Shown here: positions 7,059-11,792 of the stretch, one piece after another
How positions within the stretch are numbered: the first letter of the stretch is position 1
How the letters are laid out: every line of letters begins with the position of its first letter
Source: a candidate division GN15 bacterium
GTDB taxonomy: Bacteria; Zixibacteria; MSB-5A5; GN15; FEB-12
Length of the DNA: 11,792 bases
Reading direction: 5' to 3'
Assembly: GCA_014729205.1 (NCBI GenBank)
Contig: WJKG01000377.1
Coordinates: 1 to 11,792, forward strand
Made by a program: the position numbers and the translations under genes
The notes under the pieces: generated by a model
Database searches by the model: none
The model's input: the letters and a program-made list of their open reading frames with translations, nothing else
Told to the model about the DNA's origin: nothing

Positions 7059-7110
7059 GCCCGGGGTACATACTGAATCCTGTGGCGTTCGGAGAATCGA
7101 AACCAACCAT

Positions 7111-7157
7111 ACGTACACATTGTTGGTACAATAACATGGGGAACGTACACAACAATG
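7111..7157 (+). promoter_or_regulatory. msrB leader: promoter candidate with direct and inverted repeats
   Basis: TACAAT at 7127-7132 is a fair -10 element, but no good -35 stands at the right distance. ACGTACACA is repeated at 7111-7119 and 7143-7151 (32-bp period, about three helical turns). CATTGTTG (7118-7125) is the exact complement of CAACAATG (7150-7157), whose end touches the GGAG ribosome site at 7157-7160. If transcription began at this -10 box, the left arm would be lost from the RNA, so the repeats fit DNA binding better unless a start lies further upstream. Confidence 0.35.
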
Positions 7158-7166
7158 GAGAACCCC

Positions 7167-7799
7167 ATGAGCAAGCTGACAACTCGTACGAGGTTACCGA
7201 TGCTGTTTCTTCTGCTGGTACTGGCGATTGCTGCGGGTGCGGTCACAACCCTGATCTACCGGCATGTCCATGCCGGTGACGAGGATAAACCAGCTACGCT
7301 GACCTGCGAGACACCATCGAATACCATTCGGACAGGAGATTCTCAGATGAAATACAACGTACAGAAATCCGACGATGAGTGGAAGTCGGAGTTGACCGAA
7401 GAGCAGTTCCGTATCGCCCGTCAGGGGGGCACCGAGCGTGCCTTCACAGGGGTGTACTACGATCACAAGGAAGACGGCGTCTACCGCTGTGTCTGCTGCA
7501 ACATCCCACTCTTTGACAGCAAAACCAAGTATGAGTCAGGATCCGGCTGGCCGAGCTTCTTCAAGCCGGCCGACAGCTCCAATATCGAGACACTGGAAGA
7601 TAACAGCCTCGGCATGCGCCGCATCGAAGCCCGCTGCAAGAACTGTGGTGCCCATCTTGGTCATGTGTTCCCTGATGGCCCTGAGCCAACCGGCCTGCGC
7701 TATTGTGTCAACTCAGCGTCGCTCAACTTCCAGCCACGCTCAGAAGAAGCGCCGTCATCCAGCTCAGGCAGTGATACCTCAGTTACCCGTAACGAATAA
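7167..7799 (+). CDS. msrB: Membrane-anchored peptide-methionine (R)-S-oxide reductase MsrB
   Basis: MsrB reduces the R epimer of methionine sulfoxide in proteins. The catalytic domain (about residues 60-190) shows all family marks: zinc cysteines in 'CVCC' and 'CKNC', 'GSGWPSF', 'HLGHVFPDGP', and catalytic Cys180 in 'RYCVNSASL'. The first zinc pair carries an extra Cys between its ligands. An N-terminal hydrophobic segment (about 11-31, after KLTTRTR) is a signal anchor or signal peptide, so the enzyme should act in the periplasm; a polar Ser-rich tail follows the domain. I chose ATG 7167 (210 residues) over the in-frame ATG 7155 because GGAG at 7157-7160 sits six bases before 7167, while 7155 has no ribosome site. 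The hydrolase gene begins 19 bp after the stop, so they are probably co-transcribed. Periplasmic methionine repair fits a cell with exposed c-type cytochromes, but that link is inference. Confidence 0.93.
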   Translation: MSKLTTRTRLPMLFLLLVLAIAAGAVTTLIYRHVHAGDEDKPATLTCETPSNTIRTGDSQMKYNVQKSDDEWKSELTEEQFRIARQGGTERAFTGVYYDHKEDGVYRCVCCNIPLFDSKTKYESGSGWPSFFKPADSSNIETLEDNSLGMRRIEARCKNCGAHLGHVFPDGPEPTGLRYCVNSASLNFQPRSEEAPSSSSGSDTSVTRNE

Positions 7800-7818
7800 G
7801 GCTGCTCGAGCTGGACAT

Positions 7819-8601
7819 ATGGGCAAACAGGACAAACCTCTATCAGCTTCTACCCGTCTTCGATTCCGCGGTGGCCGGGGCCAGACACTGGTCGCGCGGC
7901 TCGATCTACCCGACGAAGGAGAGCCAGTCAGCTACGCGCTACTGGCCCACTGCTTCACCTGCTCCAAGGACCTGAAGCCCCTGGTTAATATCTCCCGGAC
8001 ACTGGCCAGTCGAGGGATTGGTGTCTTCCGTTTCGATTTCACCGGCCTGGGCGAAAGCGAGGGAGATTTTACCGACACCAATTTCTCGACCACAGTCGAG
8101 GATCTCCTCGCCGCCGTTGATCATATGCGCAGCCGCAAAGCGGCGCCAAAGCTGCTTATCGGTCACTCCTGGGGTGGCACGGCGATTCTTCGCGCCGCCA
8201 CCGACGTTAACGAGGCCGGTGCGGTCGTGACAATTGCATCGCCATACGACCCCGGGCATGTAGCCAATGTCTTCCGGGACAAGCTGGACCAAATCGAAGA
8301 GTCTGGTCAGGCGCGTGTCAGTATCGCCGGGAGGGACTTCACTATCTCCCGTCAGTTTCTCCAGGACCTGGAGGGGGAGAGCTTGAAGGAATCGCTGCGG
8401 AACCTGAATAGACCGCTGTTGATTCTGCATTCTCCCGACGACGACGTGGTCAGCATCGACAATGCCGCTCTCATCTACAAAGCCGCTCGACATCCCAAGA
8501 GCTTCCTGGCTCTTGATGGTGCTGACCACCTGTTACTCGAGCAAGAACACGCGCAGTATGCGGCAAATCTGATCGGTCAATGGGCCGAGCCTTACTTGTA
8601 G
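7819..8601 (+). CDS. Alpha/beta hydrolase of the OsmC-associated type, lacking the OsmC domain
   Basis: A 260-residue serine hydrolase-fold protein. Nucleophile Ser117 lies in 'GHSWGG', the acid is most likely Asp208 in 'HSPDDDVVS' and the His is His237 in 'GADHLL'. The segment 'AHCFTCSKD' (Cys45, Cys48), 'VFRFDFTGLGESEGDF' and 'TNFSTTVEDLLAA' are hallmarks of the N-terminal half of bifunctional alpha/beta hydrolase/OsmC proteins. In those the hydrolase is followed by a peroxide-reducing OsmC domain; here the protein stops after the hydrolase fold and only 132 bp of non-coding DNA follows. The substrate is unknown. ATG 7819 is chosen although its frame stays open upstream to 7438, because the upstream part overlaps msrB, lacks any domain, and homology starts at 'LRFRGGRGQTLVARLDLP'. 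The ribosome site is poor (CTGGAC), suggesting translational coupling with msrB 19 bp upstream. Confidence 0.88.
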   Translation: MGKQDKPLSASTRLRFRGGRGQTLVARLDLPDEGEPVSYALLAHCFTCSKDLKPLVNISRTLASRGIGVFRFDFTGLGESEGDFTDTNFSTTVEDLLAAVDHMRSRKAAPKLLIGHSWGGTAILRAATDVNEAGAVVTIASPYDPGHVANVFRDKLDQIEESGQARVSIAGRDFTISRQFLQDLEGESLKESLRNLNRPLLILHSPDDDVVSIDNAALIYKAARHPKSFLALDGADHLLLEQEHAQYAANLIGQWAEPYL

Positions 8602-8647
8602 ATTCAACATTCTCGAATTGTAGAACAGCGGCTGCCAGACAAATTAA

Positions 8648-8682
8648 CGGGCCGCCGAACAGGTAGGGAATTCGACGGCCCG
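8648..8682 (-). terminator. Hairpin between convergent genes, terminator mainly for the histidine kinase
   Basis: Arms 8648-8659 and 8671-8682 pair at 11 of 12 positions around an 11-nt loop. On the minus strand the stem is followed by TTAATTTGT, a modest T-rich tail, so it most likely ends the kinase transcript; it may also stop the hydrolase transcript from the other side, where no T-run is present. Confidence 0.6.
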
Positions 8683-8733
8683 ATGTGAGGCGCGGCGGTA
8701 GATCTCATTGACACTCTCTTATCTTGTCATCCG

Positions 8734-10722
8734 TCAGCTCCGGCGGCCTTTTTTCGCCAGGTCACAATGGTGCCGAACAGCCTGTGCCAGTGACTTCGGG
8801 CGGAATGGCTTTTTGACGACGCCGGCAAAACCATGCTGGCGGTAGTTTGCCATTATTGGATCGGCCGAATAGCCGCTGCAGACGAGCGCCATCACCGAGG
8901 GGTCCAGCTTCTTCAGTTCTTTCATAGTCTCCTGTCCGCCCATACCATTGGCAACGACGAGGTCAAGTATGACTAGATCAAATGGTACGCTGTTGGCCTT
9001 AGCCTGTTCATATAGCTTGAGCGACTCTTTGCCGTCTGACGCAACCGTGACCTGATATCCGTACCGGCTCAACGCCTTGTCCATCAATGACCTGATAAAG
9101 TCCTCGTCGTCCATCACCAGAACACGTTCCGAACCGCGAGGATCAAGTTGGTCGAGATCAATCGAGTCCTCCGAGGACCGATCGCACGCTGGCAGCCACA
9201 TGTCAACAACCGTTCCCTTCGCCGGTTGCGAGTTGATATGGAGCACGCCGTTATGCTTGCTGACAATGGCGTAGGCCGCGGTTAAACCCAGTCCACTGTG
9301 TCCTTCGCGAGTCGAATAATAGGGGTCCCACACCCGGTGGATCTCATCGGGAGGTATACCTTGCCCCTGGTCCGAGACCCTTACCCGTACATAGCTCTGG
9401 CTGCGGAGTGTACTGTCGGTGACTGATTCAGGTAGTTTGTGAGTCTTCACCGCAACACTCACCCGTCCGCCCTCAGGCATCGCCTGGACCGCATTCACAG
9501 TGATATTCTGAATCGCCCGGCCAATCTGGCCGTTGTCAACGTCGATCTGAGGCAGACCCGGCTCAAAATCGAAACTTACCGTCACCGGTGAACTGCCGAG
9601 TGCAACCGACACCGAATCGGTGACCAGTTCAGCCGTATTGGTTGGTTGCCGGACCGGCTCCCCACCCTTGGCGAAGGTCAGGAGTTGCTGAGTCAGGTGG
9701 TTTGCCTGCTCCGCGACACGTTCGGCCACGCTCAAGTGGTGCCAGGCTTCCTGGTCTTCTTTGATGTCGTCCTTGGCCAGCGCTACGTGTCCCAGGAAAC
9801 CCTGTAGCACATTATTGAACCCGTGGGCAATTCCACCGGCCAGCAAGCCCAGCATCTCCATGCGATGTGCCTGTCCGCGCTCCTGTTCATGGCGCTTACG
9901 CTCGGTGAGATCTTCGGTCAATATGACAACTCGATCCACCCGGCCCTCGTCATCATGGATTGCATAGAAGTAATGTGAAATCCAGCGCGTGTTCAGGCTG
10001 CGCTGACCGGTAAGCTGTATCTCGGGAATGAACAGCTCCCCGCCCTTCTGGTAGATCTCTCGCACCTTCTGCTGCCAGGGTCCCAGGTATGTATCTCGTT
10101 CGTCTAATTCCAGCGTGTGCTTCTGCTCGGCCTGCAGACGACGGATGTCGTTTTCGTCGTAGTTCCAGATACGACCCCAGGCAGGATTGGCGCTGAGCAA
10201 CCGACCGTGCCTGTCACGAACCGAGACTCCGATAGGTGAATGCTTGATGACAGCCTGACTGAATCGCAGGTTTTCTCGAAGCGCCTTCTCGGCCCGATGC
10301 GCCGCTGTATGGTCGAAGATGTTCACGCAATAGGCCGCTATCGAGCCATCAGTCTGTCTGACCGGGACGATCTCAAGACTGAGATTCAGAATCGTATCCA
10401 AGGCTTCTCGGACGACGATTGCCACAGGGTGGACCTCTCCGCGCTCGGCCAGAGACACGGCATTGTCGAAATCCTTCCGATACTCCTCCTTGATGATATC
10501 GCAGAGGTATGCTCCGGTATGGATCGGCCGTTGCAGAAGCGGGCCAAGGGTGGTTCGGGCTGCATGGTTGCAGAAGTGGACAACGAGGCGGGTGTCCGTC
10601 AATAGACAAGGATTGCGGCTCGCCTGTTGAAGTCCCTTGATGACAAGGCTGTCATCAAGCCCAGAATCTTGGTTGTCCTCAGTCTGTCGCCCAGAGCACA
10701 GTGGGGAACGGGTGTCGGTCAT
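8734..10722 (-). CDS. Cytoplasmic hybrid histidine kinase: PAS-PAS-HisKA-HATPase-REC
   Basis: A 662-residue signalling protein with no TM helix. Order: N-terminal PAS-like domain (about 25-140), second PAS domain (about 150-275, ending in the typical 'ILTEDLTERKRHEQE'), dimerisation/phosphoacceptor region with His300, HATPase (about 385-510; N-box Asn406/Asn410 in 'QNITVNAVQAMPEGG', G-box 'DQGQGIPPDE', 'SGLGLTAAYAIV'), and a complete receiver (about 530-645; acidic 'MDDED', phosphoacceptor Asp587 in 'VILDLVV', Ser in 'VCSGYS', Lys in 'VKKPF'). The H-box reads GGIAHGFNN: the acidic residue normally following the His (HDFNN) is Gly301. That residue is the usual general base for autophosphorylation, so activity may be altered. 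No output domain exists, so a phosphotransfer partner or reverse regulation is expected; none is adjacent. AAAGGAG precedes ATG 10722. Ligand of the PAS domains unknown. Confidence 0.92.
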   Translation of the reverse strand: MTDTRSPLCSGRQTEDNQDSGLDDSLVIKGLQQASRNPCLLTDTRLVVHFCNHAARTTLGPLLQRPIHTGAYLCDIIKEEYRKDFDNAVSLAERGEVHPVAIVVREALDTILNLSLEIVPVRQTDGSIAAYCVNIFDHTAAHRAEKALRENLRFSQAVIKHSPIGVSVRDRHGRLLSANPAWGRIWNYDENDIRRLQAEQKHTLELDERDTYLGPWQQKVREIYQKGGELFIPEIQLTGQRSLNTRWISHYFYAIHDDEGRVDRVVILTEDLTERKRHEQERGQAHRMEMLGLLAGGIAHGFNNVLQGFLGHVALAKDDIKEDQEAWHHLSVAERVAEQANHLTQQLLTFAKGGEPVRQPTNTAELVTDSVSVALGSSPVTVSFDFEPGLPQIDVDNGQIGRAIQNITVNAVQAMPEGGRVSVAVKTHKLPESVTDSTLRSQSYVRVRVSDQGQGIPPDEIHRVWDPYYSTREGHSGLGLTAAYAIVSKHNGVLHINSQPAKGTVVDMWLPACDRSSEDSIDLDQLDPRGSERVLVMDDEDFIRSLMDKALSRYGYQVTVASDGKESLKLYEQAKANSVPFDLVILDLVVANGMGGQETMKELKKLDPSVMALVCSGYSADPIMANYRQHGFAGVVKKPFRPKSLAQAVRHHCDLAKKGRRS

Positions 10723-10992
10723 CTACTCCTTTGCTGTTCCTGTTGATACGGATACGTCCGCAGTGGGGCATCTCCAGGTTAGCGTCTACGTTGCCTGCAC
10801 AAAGCTGTCAGATTCGGGAGCATCGATTTCTGTCCTTTTGCACATCATCGGACCGACAACCATTGAGCTTAAGTCCCAAAGCCAAGAAAGCCATCAACTG
10901 TAACTATACTGCCTGTCAGCGCGCCGCTGTTCCGGCGAATCGACTCCTTCCGAGGCCAGTCCTCCGGTCAATGGCCGGTGATACTCACGAAA
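10723..10992. other. Intergenic DNA upstream of the kinase, no gene seen
   Basis: Divergent region between the kinase and the BlaI-type gene. Overlapping short open frames lack ribosome sites and family features. CTCCTTT at 10726-10732 is the kinase ribosome site read from the minus strand. I found no convincing kinase promoter; small inverted repeats such as CGGA-N4-TCCG and CCGG-N7-CCGG occur but are unremarkable. Confidence 0.6.
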
Positions 10993-11036
10993 AACTAATT
11001 AATTAGTTGCAACTTCTGTGGCCGGTTTCGTATACT
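10993..11036 (+). promoter_or_regulatory. Promoter with overlapping palindromic operator for the BlaI-type repressor operon
   Basis: AACTAATTAATTAGTT (10993-11008) is a perfect 16-bp palindrome and runs into a second one, AGTTGCAACT (11005-11014). They cover a -35 element TTGCAA (11007-11012), which with an 18-bp spacer precedes a good -10 TATACT (11031-11036). AATTAGTTG recurs at 11056-11064 in the early leader. Autorepression by the downstream BlaI-family protein at this site is the natural reading; family members bind such dyads over their own promoters. Confidence 0.65.
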
Positions 11037-11063
11037 CAGGTATGAAGTCCTAAGGAATTAGTT

Positions 11064-11093
11064 GATATCGTCTGATATCGTCTGGTATCGTTA
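11064..11093 (+). repeat. 10-bp tandem repeat in the repressor leader
   Basis: GATATCGTCT is present twice exactly (11064-11073, 11074-11083) and a third time in altered form (GGTATCGTTA, 11084-11093), ending 10 bp before the GGAG ribosome site. The unit length is one helical turn, so repeated contacts would lie on the same DNA face. It joins directly to the second AATTAGTTG copy. Confidence 0.7.
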
Positions 11094-11112
11094 ACGTCGA
11101 AGCGGAGTCTCC

Positions 11113-11493
11113 ATGGCACGCAAGAAAACCCCCACTCTTACCGAAGCCGAGCTGCGCATTATGCGCGTCATCTGGGATCTGGAAGAAGCCAGCGTCAATG
11201 ACGTGCTGGCCAAGCTCCCGGCTTCCGAACAGCCGGCCTACAACACGGTGCTGACAACCATGCGCATTCTGGAGCAGAAGGGCTATCTGGAGCACATCAA
11301 GCGCGGTCGCGCCTATTACTACCGGCCGCTGGTCGACCGGCAGCGGGTCCGGCGGAAAGCACTTCGGCACATAATGACCAATTTCTTCGATGGCTCTCCT
11401 CGCGAGCTCATGCTCAGCATTCTGGATGATGAGAAGCTCTCCGCCGAGGATCTCGAGCGGCTGAAGCAGATGATAGATGACAAAGACAAGTAG
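11113..11493 (+). CDS. BlaI/MecI-family transcriptional repressor
   Basis: A 126-residue winged-helix repressor, the normal length for the family. The N-terminal part (about 8-75) is the DNA-binding domain with the family motifs 'LTEAELRIMRVIWDLEEASV', 'AYNTVLTTMRILEQKGYL' and 'RGRAYYYRPLV'; the C-terminal helices form the dimer. In BlaI and MecI, induction cuts an Asn-Phe bond in the dimerisation domain; here Asn90-Phe91 in 'MTNFFDGSP' is at the matching place. GGAG five bases before ATG 11113 supports the start. The membrane sensor gene follows after 8 bp, the standard BlaI-BlaR1 two-gene arrangement. Target genes besides its own operon are unknown, and a role in beta-lactam resistance should not be assumed; many such pairs in environmental bacteria lack a nearby beta-lactamase. 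Confidence 0.94.
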   Translation: MARKKTPTLTEAELRIMRVIWDLEEASVNDVLAKLPASEQPAYNTVLTTMRILEQKGYLEHIKRGRAYYYRPLVDRQRVRRKALRHIMTNFFDGSPRELMLSILDDEKLSAEDLERLKQMIDDKDK

Positions 11494-11501
11494 GTGGCTG
11501 T

Positions 11502-11792
11502 ATGGAATCGATGTTCAATGACGTGTCCTATCTCACATATGCTCTGACGGAGCTCTCGTTACACGGGCTTTTGATAGGCACAGCCCTGACCGCCCTTGTT
11601 TGGGTGACGACTCGCTTCACTCCTCGCAGTAACGCCCGCACCTTGCACCAGGTATGGTGGGTGACCCTGATAGTTGTGTTATTGCTCCCCTTCGTAATGC
11701 CATCTGTGGGCGAAGGAGTCAGTCGTGTATCAGCAATGCTCATGGATATCACTTCCGGGTCCTCGTCCCAGCCGACAATCCCCATATTGGCC
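11502..11792 (+). CDS. BlaR1/MecR1-like M56-family membrane sensor, N-terminal fragment (3' end outside window)
   Basis: Ninety-seven codons are open to the window edge, beginning MESMFNDVSYLTYALTELS. Two hydrophobic helices are visible ('LLIGTALTALVWVTTRF' and 'VWWVTLIVVLLLPFV'), separated by a short basic segment with 'SNARTLHQVWWVTL', which resembles the '(S/A)R-x-x-WW' connector near the N terminus of M56 (BlaR1/MecR1) proteins. The zinc protease motif HEXXH and any sensor domain lie beyond the window. AGGTGG, overlapping the repressor's stop codon, is four bases before ATG 11502. The assignment rests mainly on this connector and on the position directly after a BlaI-type repressor. Confidence 0.78.
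   Translation, partial: MESMFNDVSYLTYALTELSLHGLLIGTALTALVWVTTRFTPRSNARTLHQVWWVTLIVVLLLPFVMPSVGEGVSRVSAMLMDITSGSSSQPTIPILA

Noticed and set aside
7155..7166. Upstream ATG 7155 as the msrB start
   Set aside because: It has no ribosome site, while GGAG inside this stretch is ideally spaced for ATG 7167.
7438..7818. Longer form of the alpha/beta hydrolase starting inside msrB
   Set aside because: The extra 127 residues overlap the well-defined MsrB domain in another frame and show no homology features; family similarity starts just after ATG 7819.
8746..8756. A6 run near the 3' end of the kinase as a programmed frameshift site
   Set aside because: The run falls in frame as AAA AAA GGC, not as a slippery A AAA AAG arrangement, and the receiver domain is already complete.
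11064..11093. Start of a CRISPR array
   Set aside because: Units are only 10 bp, directly contiguous and without spacers.

Overview
The window looks like chromosomal DNA from an uncultured, moderately GC-rich, Gram-negative-type bacterium with periplasmic c-type cytochromes, chemotaxis and large soluble hybrid kinases. The mix (PAS hybrid kinase of the 'FAKGG' type, BlaI/BlaR1 pair, cytochrome bd-like proteins with fused cytochrome c) would suit a deltaproteobacterial, Zixibacteria-like or related lineage. That is only an impression from gene style; no phylogenetic marker is present. There is no sign of phage, IS elements, tRNA, rRNA or CRISPR.

Layout. (1) 1-1525, plus strand: the C-terminal end of an iron-dependent alcohol dehydrogenase, then a radical SAM/SPASM protein whose stop codon lies in a hairpin that separates it from a convergent operon. 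(2) 1554-4375, minus strand: two adjacent paralogous CydA-like membrane proteins, each with eight predicted TM helices and a C-terminal class I cytochrome c domain with CxxCH at residues 377-381. Together they resemble the cytochrome c-fused branch of the cytochrome bd superfamily, with no CydB. (3) 4376-4869: a 494-bp divergent control region with a 16-bp perfect palindrome, three ATCACAG repeats, a candidate sigma-70 promoter for the oxidase-like operon, a good sigma-28 (FliA)-type promoter facing the other way, and a structured leader. (4) 4870-6987: a Cache-HAMP methyl-accepting chemotaxis protein with a clear Rho-independent terminator. (5) 7167-8601: a membrane-anchored methionine sulfoxide reductase B and an alpha/beta hydrolase of the kind normally fused to OsmC, probably one operon. 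(6) 8734-10722, minus strand: a cytoplasmic PAS-PAS-kinase-REC hybrid histidine kinase with an altered H-box (His-Gly instead of His-Asp). (7) 10723-11792: a control region with a palindromic operator over a sigma-70 promoter and a 10-bp tandem repeat, then a BlaI/MecI-type repressor and the start of a BlaR1/MecR1-like membrane sensor running off the edge.

The recurring theme is respiration and redox stress: a c-heme/bd-type membrane complex, a Cache chemoreceptor divergent from it, periplasmic methionine repair, an OsmC-type hydrolase, and two sensory systems. Direct functional links between these units are inference. The most unusual parts are the duplicated CydA-like pair, whose heme-ligand residues appear to differ between the copies, and the dense regulatory DNA at 4478-4852 and 10993-11093.
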